NCBI RefSeq assembly: GCF_029892155.1
Contig: NZ_JARZAG010000029.1
Location: 30,882 to 94,881, forward strand
Length of the DNA stretch: 64,000 nt
Direction: 5' to 3'
From: Kitasatospora sp. GAS204B
GTDB taxonomy: Bacteria > Actinomycetota > Actinomycetes > Streptomycetales > Streptomycetaceae
Positions 7,787-47,190 of the stretch are shown one piece after another. The position numbers were made by a program, and so were the translations under genes. The notes beneath the pieces were generated by a model. That model was not told the origin of the DNA. It was given only the letters and a program-made list of their open reading frames with translations, and ran no database searches. Position 1 is the first letter of the stretch. The number at the start of each line of letters is the position of its first letter.

Positions 7787-8899
7787 TCAGCGGGTCGGCG
7801 CGGGAACCATGTGGTCGAGTGCCTGCGCACAGCCCGTCGCTGCCTCGCTCGAGCGCGGCAGCATGACGCTCTCGTAGGCGCGGACGGCATCGTCGACGGT
7901 GGGTTCGGTGACGAGGGCGTGGGCGAGGTCGGCGCCGTCGAGCATGGCGAGGTTGGCGCCCAGCCCGACCGGCGGCATCAGGTGCGCGGCGTCGCCGAGC
8001 AGCGTGACGCCGGGAACGTGCGCCCAGGTGTGCGGAGCGGGCAGCACGAACAGGGGCCGGTTGACGAACCCACTGTCGCTGTTCCGCAGCAGGTAGCGCA
8101 GGCTCTCGTCCCAGCCGTCGAACATCCGCAGCAGGTGTGTCCGCACGGCCCGCTTGTCGTCGAGGTCGACACCCGCGGCCACCTGCCAGTCCGCCGGCGC
8201 GCGGAAGGCGACGTAGGCGCGGATGTGGTCATTGCTGTTGCGCTGGGCGAACAGGGTCCCGTCGACGCCCTTGGCCAGCATCGATCCGTTGCCGACCAGC
8301 CGCATGAGGTCGGGGTGGCGGGTGTCGCAGCGGTCGAAGCCGACCTCGACGAAGGTGACACCGGTGTAGCCGGGGACGGCGTCCGACAGGGCCGGGCGGA
8401 CCCGCGACCAAGCGCCGTCGGCGCCGACCACCAGGTCGAACTCCTCGGCGGTGCCGTCACCGAATTGCAGCCGGCAGGTGCCGTCCGGCAGCGGGGTGGC
8501 CCCGCTGACGGCGTGGCCCCAGCGCACCGTGTCCTCGGTGAGCGAGTCCAGGAGCAGCGCGCGCAGTTGGCCTCGGTCGATCTCCGGCCGAGGCCCTTCT
8601 CCGGTGGCCGGCACCTGCTGCGCCAGCGGGGCGGCGGTGGCGAAGTCGAGCACGCGCCACTCGTCTCCTTCGGGGCGGGACAGCGCCTGGAACCGGTCGA
8701 ACAGCCCGGCCGCGCGCAGGGCGGCCTGGCCGGTGTCGGCGTGCATGTCCAGGGTGCCGCCCTGCGGGCGGGCGTCGGCGGCTGCCTCGCGTTCGAAGAC
8801 GGTGACGGAGCGGCCGTGTTGCTGAAGGACTCGAGCGCAGATGAGGCCACCGAGGCCGGCGCCGACGATCGCGATGCGGGGGTCACGAGCAGAGTTCAT
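7787..8899 (-). CDS. FAD-dependent monooxygenase, TetX-like
   Basis: A 370-residue class A flavoprotein monooxygenase. The Rossmann GxGxxG is at residues ~12-17 (IAIVGAGLGGLICARVLQQ), the DG motif near 160 (FDLVVGADGAWSRVRP), and the GD motif at ~285 (GVTLLGDAAHLMPPVGLGAN). Its length and the GGTLDMHADTGQAAL block match tetracycline-inactivating TetX-type enzymes, but the family acts on many aromatic or polyketide substrates, so resistance is only a possibility. Divergent from a TetR regulator at 9024 with palindromes in the gap, so it is probably TetR-controlled. Confidence 0.88.
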   Translation of the reverse strand: MNSARDPRIAIVGAGLGGLICARVLQQHGRSVTVFEREAAADARPQGGTLDMHADTGQAALRAAGLFDRFQALSRPEGDEWRVLDFATAAPLAQQVPATGEGPRPEIDRGQLRALLLDSLTEDTVRWGHAVSGATPLPDGTCRLQFGDGTAEEFDLVVGADGAWSRVRPALSDAVPGYTGVTFVEVGFDRCDTRHPDLMRLVGNGSMLAKGVDGTLFAQRNSNDHIRAYVAFRAPADWQVAAGVDLDDKRAVRTHLLRMFDGWDESLRYLLRNSDSGFVNRPLFVLPAPHTWAHVPGVTLLGDAAHLMPPVGLGANLAMLDGADLAHALVTEPTVDDAVRAYESVMLPRSSEAATGCAQALDHMVPAPTR

Positions 8900-8963
8900 G
8901 GGAGTGTCCCTCGGGAGGTTGGGTGAGCCGCCGGGAGGCCGGCGCTACCAAGAAAGCACACTC

Positions 8964-9004
8964 ATGAAATAAGTGCAACGACTACACTTTCATAGCCGTT
9001 GCAC
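8964..9004. promoter_or_regulatory. Operator region of a TetR/monooxygenase divergent pair
   Basis: A perfect 8-bp inverted repeat GTGCAACG (8973-8980) / CGTTGCAC (8997-9004) with a 16-bp spacer. A second, imperfect pair, ATGAAATAAGTG (8964-8975) / CACTTTCAT (8985-8993), is interleaved with it. It lies between 8899 (minus) and 9024 (plus). Confidence 0.55.
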
Positions 9005-9023
9005 CCTGGAGTACAGTGGGCGA

Positions 9024-9617
9024 GTGACCGAACCCACCGGGCGCCGCGAGCGCAAGAAGGCCCAGACCCGCCAGTCCCTGGCCGACGCCGCACTCGAACT
9101 CTTCCTGGAGTGCGGCTACGACCAGGTCGGCGTCAAGGACGTCGCCGACGCCGCCGACGTCTCGGTGACCACCCTGTTCAAGCACTTCTCCGGCAAGGAA
9201 GCCCTGGTCTTCGACCAGGACGACGACCTGGAAGCCGCGCTCGTCGCCGCCGTGCGCGACCGCACCGACGGGCAGTCGATCCCGCAGGCGCTGCGCGAGC
9301 ACATCCTGCTGAAGCAGACCCAGTTGGCCGTCCATGCCACGGACTCGCGGTTCGCCGACTTCACGCGCCTGGTGCAGGAGACCCCGGCGCTGCGCGACTA
9401 CGCCCAGCGGATGTGGACGCGCCACGAAGCGGCGCTGGCGCGGGCCATCGCCGAGGCGGTCGGCGTCCCCGAGGACGAGGTCAGCTGCGCGGCCCTGGCG
9501 CGTTTCGCTCTCGAGTCCCGCAGCCTCATCCTGCGGCACCCCGAGCCGCGCCGAGCCGCCGACGAGGCCTTCGCGTTGCTCGAACACGGCTGGGCGGCCG
9601 CCCACCCGGGCAGCTGA
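9024..9617 (+). CDS. TetR-family transcriptional regulator
   Basis: A 197-residue regulator. HTH: RRERKKAQTRQSLADAALEL, then VKDVADAADVSVTTLFKHF, followed by the GKEALVFDQDDDL block often seen in AcrR-like members. The helical C-terminal domain has MWTRHEAALARAIAEAVGV. GTG 9024 is chosen because the domain starts right there; the frame is open to 8973, but that would put the operator repeat inside the coding region. Divergent partner of the TetX-like monooxygenase. Confidence 0.88.
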   Translation: MTEPTGRRERKKAQTRQSLADAALELFLECGYDQVGVKDVADAADVSVTTLFKHFSGKEALVFDQDDDLEAALVAAVRDRTDGQSIPQALREHILLKQTQLAVHATDSRFADFTRLVQETPALRDYAQRMWTRHEAALARAIAEAVGVPEDEVSCAALARFALESRSLILRHPEPRRAADEAFALLEHGWAAAHPGS

Positions 9618-9655
9618 CCCGGCGCAGGCGGGCCGACGTGCGATGTGCGGGCGGG

Positions 9656-9820
9656 TCAGCGCAGGGAACGCCGGCTGTGCGACGAGCGCACGGCGATGTA
9701 CACCACGTCGGCGACGAGGAGGACCGCGCCGATGACGAGGAGGAAGATCAGCCCGTGCACGACGGCGCCGACGATACCCAGCAGGATCGCCACGATGACG
9801 ATGAACAGGAAGAGGACCAT
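9656..9820 (-). CDS. Small two-helix membrane protein
   Basis: A 54-residue, very hydrophobic protein (MVLFLFIVIVAILLGIVGAVV, then GLIFLLVIGAVLLVADVVYIAV) with a basic tail SSHSRRSLR. It is predicted to form one hairpin or two TM helices. ATG 9820 is preceded by GGGGAG on the minus strand. Small hydrophobic proteins like this are common next to stress genes in Streptomyces; no function can be given. It lies downstream of the PRC-barrel gene on the same strand, separated by 32 bp. Confidence 0.65.
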   Translation of the reverse strand: MVLFLFIVIVAILLGIVGAVVHGLIFLLVIGAVLLVADVVYIAVRSSHSRRSLR

Positions 9821-9852
9821 CGCATGACTCCCCGGTGGTAGTTCCGAAGTGC

Positions 9853-10209
9853 TCAACGGCGGGCGAGTTGGCGCTCTCCGCCGGCGCCCACCTGGTAGGT
9901 CAGGCCGTAGTGCCGGAACACGGCCTCCTCGTCCTCGGCGGGCAGGATGTCGTCCATACCGATCGCCGGGCAACCCTTCACCAGTGCCTTGTCGAAGGCG
10001 ACCTTCACATACCCGGGCCCCACGCTCGCGCCGTCCAACGGCACGAATACCAGGCGATGTCGGGTGGGCAGGCCGATCTGGACGGTCGCCATCGCCGGCT
10101 CATCGGTGCTGGTGTCCACGTACACCGCCTCCAGCGCGCCGATCTTGTGGCCACCCGAGTCCACGACGTCATGGGTGCGCCACTCACGGATGTCGCCCAT
10201 CTCGATCAT
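9853..10209 (-). CDS. PRC-barrel domain protein
   Basis: A 118-residue protein: IREWRTHDVVDSGGHKIGAL (first strands of the PRC barrel), then EAVYVDTSTDEPAMATVQ and RLVFVPLDGASVGPGYVKVAF, and the C-terminal ILPAEDEEAVFRHYGLTY block common in actinobacterial PRC-barrel stress proteins. The start at ATG 10209 has GGGAGCC upstream; the longer frame to 10359 has only low-complexity sequence. Probably in an operon with the small membrane protein at 9656-9820. Confidence 0.82.
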   Translation of the reverse strand: MIEMGDIREWRTHDVVDSGGHKIGALEAVYVDTSTDEPAMATVQIGLPTRHRLVFVPLDGASVGPGYVKVAFDKALVKGCPAIGMDDILPAEDEEAVFRHYGLTYQVGAGGERQLARR

Positions 10210-10292
10210 CTCGGCTCCCTTCACACCGCACGGGGCACGACGGGCCCCGCCCGGCCTCCGCCGGCCTGTACCTTCCAGCTTGCGCCCGATCC

Positions 10293-10338
10293 CTCCATGA
10301 ACACCAGCCCCTCCTGCTCCATGAACACCAACCCCTCC
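10293..10338. repeat. Short direct repeat, 22 bp x 2
   Basis: CTCCATGAACACCAGCCCCT (10293-10314) recurs at 10317-10338 with one base changed, upstream of the PRC-barrel gene. No function is known. Confidence 0.6.
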
Positions 10339-10481
10339 CGCCTGACGGTCCGTCACCAATGAACCGTCCTGACACAGGCCCCCTTCGGTGTCGGCGACAG
10401 TCCACCGGTCGCCACGCCGCCGTCGTGCCCGTACGGTCGGGTGCAGGTGGAGGATCGGAATCGTCGTCGCGGGAGGTCAAG

Positions 10482-10733
10482 GTGCGGCACTATCGGTGGA
10501 TCCTCGAGGTCCAGGACGACGAGGGCCTCTGGTCCCGGCGAACTGGTGCCCCGATGTCGAATCCGCTGGACTACGACGGGCCGCCCCAGCAGGCGGCGAA
10601 CCACCTGCGGGACGTGTTCGTCCGCACGCTGTCCGAACCCGCTCCCGGCCCCCGGGCTGTCAGGGTCCGCGTCCGCGAGGAAGGCGACCCCGCCGACGGT
10701 GCCCAGGCCGAGAGCGAGTGGTCACAGGGCTAG
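10482..10733 (+). CDS. Small hypothetical protein
   Basis: An 83-residue acidic protein: RHYRWILEVQDDEGLWSRRTG, then YDGPPQQAANHLRDVFVRTL and RAVRVRVREEGDPADG. The pattern of beta-strand, one helix and beta-strand is compact, without membrane segments or cysteines. GTG 10482 has GGGAGG at a good distance. No named family was recognised. Divergent from the PRC-barrel gene and convergent with the DUF5994 gene, which ends 15 bp further on. Confidence 0.6.
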   Translation: MRHYRWILEVQDDEGLWSRRTGAPMSNPLDYDGPPQQAANHLRDVFVRTLSEPAPGPRAVRVRVREEGDPADGAQAESEWSQG

Positions 10734-10748
10734 GGCAGGAACGCCTGG

Positions 10749-11342
10749 TTACGCCGCCCCGCACCACGCGGCCGCCCGCGTCCGGGCGACGCGCGCGCGG
10801 CCGGCGGCCTCGTCGGCGCCGCCGGCGGGCTTGGCGGCCGACGGGAGGAAGCCCGAGCGGACGCCCCGGCCCGCGTTCCCATCGACGCCGCCCTTCCCCT
10901 CTCCGGCGATCAGGGCGCTCGCGGTACGGGTACTGGCCGGGTCGGCAGCCGCCGACATCAGCCGAGCGGCATCGACCACGTCCGTGGACGGCGGGACGAC
11001 CAGCAGCTCGAGTCGGAGCGGGGCGTAGGAACAGACCACGATCTCCTGCTGGTCCTGTTCCTCACTGAACCAGCCCACGTGCACGAGGTGTCCCGCGACC
11101 GGGATCCGCCGCGGGATGACCGGCCACTGCGCCGGGTTCACGGTGATCCGCAGGACCTCACCCCAGCGCTTCTCCAATGCCGCGGCCAGGGAGGGGATTT
11201 CGAGAAGAAGGTCACGTGATCGGGGCCACCACGCACCATCCAGGCGGCCCGGCCGTACGCCGTCAGGCGCAAGCGACAACCGCACGTCGGAGTCGATGGA
11301 TCGCATCGCGATCGCACGGTCGAGGGTCATAGTCATGATCAA
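10749..11342 (-). CDS. DUF5994 family protein
   Basis: 197 residues. The diagnostic blocks LSLAPDGVRPGRLDGAWWPRSRDLLLEIPSL, RITVNPAQWPVIPRRIPVAGHLVHVGWF and ELLVVPPSTDVVDAARLM are those of DUF5994, an actinobacterial family of unknown function often found near stress and universal-stress-protein genes, as here. The C-terminal ~50 residues are Ala/Arg-rich and look unstructured. The start at 11342 gives MIMTMTLDRAIAMRS; a shorter start at one of the following Met codons is possible. Confidence 0.82.
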   Translation of the reverse strand: MIMTMTLDRAIAMRSIDSDVRLSLAPDGVRPGRLDGAWWPRSRDLLLEIPSLAAALEKRWGEVLRITVNPAQWPVIPRRIPVAGHLVHVGWFSEEQDQQEIVVCSYAPLRLELLVVPPSTDVVDAARLMSAAADPASTRTASALIAGEGKGGVDGNAGRGVRSGFLPSAAKPAGGADEAAGRARVARTRAAAWCGAA

Positions 11343-11841
11343 GCACCTGTCTCCGGACCCCCGGAGCAGGGGTCCGGCAGAGCCGCGCGCCGGAGACGAC
11401 GCCAGTGTCCGGTGCCGGCATTCGAAGTGCCTTCGGTGACACCCAGGTTACTCCGAGCAAGGCCGGGGCGAGCACTGGCGCGGCAGCCACGCCCTGGTCG
11501 CGACCCGGCGGGCGCCTTGCCTCACCGGAGGACGCCATGCGTAACACTGTGTGGCGTGTCGAACACAGAGAAGGACGGCGGCAGCGGTGCGCCCAGTCCC
11601 GACGCCCCGTTGGCCACACTCGACCACCTACCACTCAAGATCGCCCTCTCCCCCATCCTCCCGGAGATCGTCGTCACCACCGTCCCGCTCCACGTGTGAT
11701 GCGAGCGCTGGTGCCCGCAGACGGACAGGAGCAGGCTGAGAAGTGGCTCGGTGCCGGACGACCGCACAGGCCGCCCCGTCGCCGGCCGCAACAGGACGGC
11801 CACGCGCGCCTGCACGCCCGCCGAATCCCTGGAGGTCCCCC
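11343..11841. other. Intergenic region, no clear gene
   Basis: About 500 bp between the DUF5994 gene (minus) and the universal stress protein (plus). A 47-codon ORF from GTG 11556 to 11699 (SNTEKDGGSGAPSPDAPL...) is possible but has no recognisable family or strong ribosome binding site. Two promoters facing outward are expected here; no convincing operator was found. Confidence 0.5.
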
Positions 11842-12336
11842 ATGACCGATCCTCCCGTCCCCCACCCGGCTGGCCCGATCGTGGTCGGCACGGACGGTTC
11901 GGTCCCAGCCCGGCAGGCTGTGACCTTCGCGCTGCGCGAGGCCCAACTGCGCGGCACCGGGCTGCGAGCCGTCTGCGCATACGAGTACACGCCCACCCTG
12001 CACTCAGGCTTCGAACGGGCGGTCGACTCCGGCCCCGACAGCAACCCCATCCCCCAGCAGCGCGATCTCGTCACCCAGGCCGTGGCCGACTCCGTCGAGC
12101 AACTGCGGCAACAGCTCGGCGGACCCGCCGTGGACGTGGAGATCGTCTGCGAGAAAGGCCGTCCGGCGCAGGTCCTGCTCGAAGCGAGCAAGGGTGCCTG
12201 CCTGCTCGTGGTCGGCTCCCGGGGATCAGGTGCGTGGGGACGCCTCACCCTCGGCTCGACCAGCACCGAGGTCGTCCACCACGCTCACCTTCCCGTCGTG
12301 GTCATACCGGTGGAGCACGACACCGCCGCTACCTGA
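11842..12336 (+). CDS. Universal stress protein (UspA family)
   Basis: A 164-residue single Usp domain: IVVGTDGSVPARQAVTFALREA at the N-terminus, and the ATP-binding motif G-2x-G-9x-G(S/T) near the C-terminus (VVGSRGSGAWGRLTLGSTS), then HLPVVVIP. It therefore probably binds ATP. GGAGG precedes ATG 11842. The stop overlaps the end of the convergent LysR gene by 8 bp. Confidence 0.9.
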   Translation: MTDPPVPHPAGPIVVGTDGSVPARQAVTFALREAQLRGTGLRAVCAYEYTPTLHSGFERAVDSGPDSNPIPQQRDLVTQAVADSVEQLRQQLGGPAVDVEIVCEKGRPAQVLLEASKGACLLVVGSRGSGAWGRLTLGSTSTEVVHHAHLPVVVIPVEHDTAAT

Positions 12337-13252
12337 CGATGTCCTGGGGCCTGTCCGGCACCTGACGATCGGTCACGAGATCGGCGAACCGCCGGGCAGC
12401 CTCGGTGGGGTTGGCCGGGTGGATGAGTTCCGTCCGATGGACCAGGCGGGGTGCGGCGACCGGGACGGCCGCGATGCCGGGAAGCGTGGCGGCGAGTGGC
12501 AGCGGGAGCGCGGCGAGGCCGTGGCCGGCGGCGGCCAGTGCGGCGAGGCCGTGCAGATCGGTCCCGCGGTGGCGGACGCGGGGGTGGAAGCCGTCGGCTC
12601 GGCAGACGGCGCGCAGCCGGTCGAGCGGGATCGCGGTGTCGGGGGCGTCGATCCACTGGGCCTGCGTGAGGTCGATCAGGCGCACCGACCCGCGCCCGGC
12701 CAGCGGATGGTCGCGGGGGAAGAGCACGGCCAGGGTCTCCTCGGCTGCGGCGAGCGTGGTGGTGGGGCCGAGGTTGGGCAGTGGGAGCGGGTCGCTGGGG
12801 GCGGCGGCGCCGTCGACCAGGCCGATGTCGGCGCCCCCGGTGAGCACGTTCTCGATCACCGCGTCCCGGCCGAGGACCCGTACCTCGAGGTCCAGCGGGT
12901 GGGTGGTGGTGCGCAGTTGGGCGAGGGCCCGGGCAACGGCGGGACCGAGGGCGGCGGGCGCGTGGGCGAGGGTCAGCCGGGTGGGGTGGGTGTGGCGCAG
13001 GCGGGTGATGTCGGCGCGGGCGGCGTCCAGGAGCAGCAGCAGGGCGGGGGCGTGTTCCAGCAGTCGTGCTCCGGCCGGGGTGGGGGCCACGGGGCGGCGT
13101 TCGATCAGTCGGGTGCTCAGGTCGGCCTCGAGCGCGGCGATGTGCTGGGAGACGGCGGACTGGGTGTAGCCGAGCACCGAGGCGGCGGCGGAGAAGGAGC
13201 GCTGGTCGAGGACCGCGACGAAGGTGCGCAGCAGATGCGGATTCACGTGCAT
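12329..13252 (-). CDS. LysR-family transcriptional regulator
   Basis: A 307-residue LTTR: winged HTH at residues 1-65 (HLLRTFVAVLDQRSFSAAAS, TQSAVSQHIAALEADLSTRL), a linker helix and a periplasmic-binding-like effector domain (LTLAHAPAALGPAVARAL, GGADIGLVDGA, HPLAGRGSVRLIDLTQAQWI). The start ATG at 13252 lies inside a perfect LysR-type box (GTGCAT-N11-ATGCAC), so bound protein would block its own start. Divergent from the GATase-like gene at 13314, its likely target. Confidence 0.9.
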   Translation of the reverse strand: MHVNPHLLRTFVAVLDQRSFSAAASVLGYTQSAVSQHIAALEADLSTRLIERRPVAPTPAGARLLEHAPALLLLLDAARADITRLRHTHPTRLTLAHAPAALGPAVARALAQLRTTTHPLDLEVRVLGRDAVIENVLTGGADIGLVDGAAAPSDPLPLPNLGPTTTLAAAEETLAVLFPRDHPLAGRGSVRLIDLTQAQWIDAPDTAIPLDRLRAVCRADGFHPRVRHRGTDLHGLAALAAAGHGLAALPLPLAATLPGIAAVPVAAPRLVHRTELIHPANPTEAARRFADLVTDRQVPDRPQDIVR

Positions 13253-13269
13253 CAGTGTTGCTTATGCAC
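13247..13269. promoter_or_regulatory. LysR-type box (T-N11-A) between divergent genes
   Basis: GTGCAT (13247-13252) and ATGCAC (13264-13269) form a perfect inverted repeat with an 11-bp spacer, overlapping the LysR start codon and lying 45 bp before the GATase-like gene. Confidence 0.7.
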
Positions 13270-13313
13270 GGTGCAGAGAACATCGTTGGACCTGATGCTG
13301 GAGGGCCAGCAGG

Positions 13314-14033
13314 ATGGTGGTCATGAACCACACCGCACGTATCGCCCTGGTCGGCGACCGCTCCGACGCCGTCCGCGCCCACACCCGCATCCCCGGCCTG
13401 CTCGAGACGCTGCGCGGACGGGACGGGCTGGACCTGGACGCCTACTGGATCCCCAGCGAGGACGCCGACCAGGACCTCGACGGCTTCGACGCGATCTGGG
13501 TCCTGCCCGGCAGCCCCTACCGCAGCGAGGACGGTGCCCTGGCGGCGATCCGCACCGCACGCGAGAGCCGCATCCCGTTCCTGGGGACCTGCGGCGGCTT
13601 CCAGCACGCACTACTGGAGTTCGCCCGCGACGTCTGCGGCCTCGACCGCGCCGGCCACGCCGAGAACGACCCGGCGACCGCCGACCAGGACGCGGTGATC
13701 CTCCCGCTGGCCTGCTCGCTGGTCGGCCATGAGGGAGCCGTCCGGGTCACCCCCGGCTCCCGGGCCGCCCAGTTGCTCGGCGCGGAGCGCACCCAGGCGC
13801 GGTACCACTGCAACTACGGCGTCAACCCGCAACACCTGGACGTGCTGCGCGAGCACGGCCTGGCCTTCACGGGGACCGATGAGTCCGGCGACGTCCGGAT
13901 CGCCGAACTGCCCACCCACCCCTTCTTCCTGGCCACCCTCTTCCAGCCCGAGCTGGACGGTGACGGCACCCGGGTCCACCCGCTGATCACCGGACTGGCC
14001 GCAGCCGCCACCGACCACGCCGCCGCCCGATGA
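13314..14033 (+). CDS. CTP synthase C-terminal-like glutamine amidotransferase-fold protein
   Basis: A 239-residue class I GATase-like protein: IALVGDRSDAVRAHTRIPGLLE at the N-terminus, VLPGSPYRSEDGALAAIRTARE, and the nucleophile elbow PFLGTCGGFQHALLE with the Cys kept. In the C-terminal part the usual FHPE of GATases reads FQPE (ATLFQPELDG), so the catalytic His is Gln and glutaminase activity is doubtful. It resembles the stand-alone CTP-synthase-C-terminal-related family. GGAGGG at 13300 favours ATG 13314 over ATG 13323. Divergent from a LysR regulator with a shared box. Confidence 0.75.
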   Translation: MVVMNHTARIALVGDRSDAVRAHTRIPGLLETLRGRDGLDLDAYWIPSEDADQDLDGFDAIWVLPGSPYRSEDGALAAIRTARESRIPFLGTCGGFQHALLEFARDVCGLDRAGHAENDPATADQDAVILPLACSLVGHEGAVRVTPGSRAAQLLGAERTQARYHCNYGVNPQHLDVLREHGLAFTGTDESGDVRIAELPTHPFFLATLFQPELDGDGTRVHPLITGLAAAATDHAAAR

Positions 14034-14199
14034 GCGCGCGCACCGTACTGGGCACCGTGCTGGACCGGGCAGGCGTCCCCGTCCGCGCCTGGCTGCGCGC
14101 GTGCACCGTGCCCGAGGCCCACGCCAGAAGCCCGCTCGCCACCTTCCCGGACGCCGCGCTCGGTGCCGCGCGCTCAGCGCCGCAGAATCTGATGCCGGC

Positions 14200-14940
14200 T
14201 CAGCAGGAGATGTTGCCGCCGCCGACGTCGGTACCGAGGACGCCGACGAACCTCTTGTAGAGGTTGATCCGGTCGTTGCGCTCGTCCGGGTTCTTGCCGT
14301 TGCACTCCAGGTCGCCGTTGATGCTGCGGATCGTCTCACCGAAGCCCCTGCCGTTGACCATCGCGTCGTGCGGGGTCATCGTCCCGGCGCCCTTCTGGGT
14401 GTCCCAGAACCACAGGGCGGTCTCCCAGGACACGGCGGCGTCGCGCTCCACCCGGTACGGGTCCTTCAGCAGGTCGATGTGCAGGGCGTCACCGGCCGCC
14501 TTGTAGTTGAAGTTCCAGCTCAGCTGCAGCGGGCCGCGCCCGTAGTAGGCGGCCACACCGGCCGGGCAGCCGTAGGGCCGGCTCTGGTCGCAGTAGTGGG
14601 AGTAGTTGGCCTGGTTCTGCTCGACGATGTATTTCAGGCCGGCGGTCTCGTGGCTCACGTTGGCCAGGAAGGCGGCCGCCTCGCGCTTGCGCACCGCATC
14701 GCTGCCGGTCGTGGCGAATCCCGGGTAGGCACTCAGTGCGCTGGTCAGGCCCTGGTAGGTGTAGAAGCCGTTCCGGGCCGGGAACATCTGGTTGAACTGC
14801 GCCTGGCTGACCACGAACGACCCGGCGGCCGAGGCGGGCACCGCCGGAACGGCGACCGCCAGCCCGCTGACGACCGCCGCGGCGCTCAGCATGGCCAGCA
14901 CGCGGGACCGGGTTCGGGATACGGCACGGGAAAGGGACAT
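14200..14940 (-). CDS. Secreted GH19 chitinase
   Basis: A 246-residue protein with a Sec signal peptide (RTRSRVLAMLSAAAVVSGLAVAVPAVPASA, cut after ASA) and a complete GH19 catalytic domain. FVVSQAQFNQMFPARNGFYTY is the domain start, AAFLANVSHETAGLKYIVEQ holds the catalytic acid Glu and nearby second Glu, YYGRGPLQLSWNFNY is the substrate-cleft signature, and a CNGKNPDERNDRINLYKRF helix closes it. No chitin-binding domain is attached. It would hydrolyse chitin outside the cell. ATG 14940 has AAGGAG upstream. It lies 189 bp outside the end of the PKS operon and is probably not part of it. Confidence 0.9.
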   Translation of the reverse strand: MSLSRAVSRTRSRVLAMLSAAAVVSGLAVAVPAVPASAAGSFVVSQAQFNQMFPARNGFYTYQGLTSALSAYPGFATTGSDAVRKREAAAFLANVSHETAGLKYIVEQNQANYSHYCDQSRPYGCPAGVAAYYGRGPLQLSWNFNYKAAGDALHIDLLKDPYRVERDAAVSWETALWFWDTQKGAGTMTPHDAMVNGRGFGETIRSINGDLECNGKNPDERNDRINLYKRFVGVLGTDVGGGNISC

Positions 14941-15128
14941 CTGCACTCCTTCGGTGGCGGGGACCGAGCTGCTCGAGTCGTCGGGGGCGAGTGATTCGGA
15001 TTCTCGGAGCTTCGAGGACGAATCAACGGCTGGAGCCTTTCATGAATTCGGCACGAACAAGCGTGAATTGACGGTAGATCACTCGCTCGGGGACGATCTT
15101 GCCCACGGGTTGACGGCCTCGCGGCTGC

Positions 15129-21701
<6,573 letters not shown>

Positions 21702-21739
21702 GTGAGCCTCTCGTTCGGGTCGGCCGCCAGGTGCTGTGG

Positions 21740-46200
<24,461 letters not shown>

Positions 46201-46204
<4 letters not shown>

Positions 46205-47022
46205 ACTCCGCTCACCAGGCCGGCGTTCCGCGCCGGTACCGGCGGGTCGGTCAGCAGCCGGGCCAGCCGGTCCGCGAACCGCGCACGCGCGGCGCCCAGG
46301 TGGAAGAAGTGCCCGCCCTCGAAGCGGTGCAGCCGGAAGCCGGCGGCGGCGCGCTCCCGCCAGGCGAGCGCGTCACTCTCGCTCACCAACGGGTCTGCGG
46401 CGCCGTGGAAGATCTCGATCGGGCAGGACAGCGGTGCGCCGGGCGCGGTGTCGCGGCTCGCGCAGAGCCGCAGGTCCCCTCGGGTCAGCGCCACTGCGGC
46501 GGCCAACCAATCCGGGTAGTCGAGCAGTTGCCGCGACAGGCCGCCGATGTCGAGCATGGTGCGCACCAGTTGGTCGTCGGACCCGGCGTAGGCGCTCACG
46601 AACGCGGCCGGCAACTGCGGCGCCCGGCACGCGCCGGCGATCAGCCGCAGCGGCGGCTCGGCTCCTCTGGCCTGCCGGACCGCCAGCAGGTCGTGCGCCA
46701 CCAGCGCGCCCATGCTGTGGCCGTAGCAGGCGTACGGTCCGCTGAGGTACGGGTCGAGCTGCTCGTCGAGCTCGGCCACCAGCTCGGCCATGGTCCCGGG
46801 CAACCGGTCCCCGATCCGCCCCTCGCGGCCGGGCAGTTGGACCCTGAGGACCTCGACGCTCGGCGCCAGGGCCCGGCGCAGCGCGGTGTAGGCCGCGGCG
46901 CCGCCGCCCGCGTGGTGGAAGCAGAAGAGCCGGGGCCGTCCGTCCGCCACGGGGCGGGAGGCCAGATAGGCGGTGGCCGGCTTCGGCCCGCCGAGCCGGT
47001 CCGCCGTCAGTCCTGCTGTCAC
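46201..47022 (-). CDS. Type II thioesterase of the PKS operon
   Basis: A 273-residue alpha/beta hydrolase of the RifR/GrsT type, which clears misprimed acyl groups from PKS carrier domains. RLFCFHHAGGGAAAYTAL is the N-terminal oxyanion region, the nucleophile elbow is YGHSMGALVAHDLL, the acid is in FHGAADPLVSE and the catalytic His in FEGGHFFHLG. The frame is open to 47049, but GTG 47022 has a near-perfect GGGGGAGG seven bases upstream and leaves space for the promoter repeats at 47069-47097. Its TGA overlaps the GTG start of the giant PKS, so the two are coupled. First gene of the operon. Confidence 0.9.
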
Positions 47023-47068
47023 GGTGTGCCTCCCCCGGATCGTCATCACGTCATGCTCAGCGGGGATG

Positions 47069-47097
47069 GTTAACCGGCTCTAAGGCGGACCTTCCCC
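47069..47097 (-). promoter_or_regulatory. SARP-like direct heptamer repeats, thioesterase/PKS operon promoter
   Basis: Read on the minus strand: GGGGAAG-N4-GCCTTAG-N4-GGTTAAC, that is three heptamers with an exact 11-bp period, 47-75 bp before the thioesterase start. The spacing matches SARP operators; similar units are found at four other promoters in this window. Confidence 0.6.
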
Positions 47098-47190
47098 AGG
47101 CCCTGGGCCGCGACGGCCGCGACCCGGGGCGCCCTCGGCCGGACAGACCGAGCACGGCACCCCGGGTCGCCGGGAGTCAGAACGGGCGGG

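Noticed and set aside
7787..8899. TetX-like monooxygenase as part of the polyketide cluster
   Set aside because: It has its own divergent TetR partner, is separated from the PKS by many unrelated genes and lacks the cluster's promoter repeats.
10293..10338. Short direct repeats as a CRISPR or attachment site
   Set aside because: Only two copies, no spacer pattern and no nearby integrase or cas gene.
11405..11845. Several ORFs in the gap before the universal stress protein
   Set aside because: Low-complexity Arg/Pro/Ala translations without ribosome binding sites or domains.
14030..14260. 76-codon ORF with ATGA overlap after the amidotransferase-like gene
   Set aside because: It runs into the end of the convergent chitinase, is Ala/Pro-rich and has no recognisable family; could be real but not supported.
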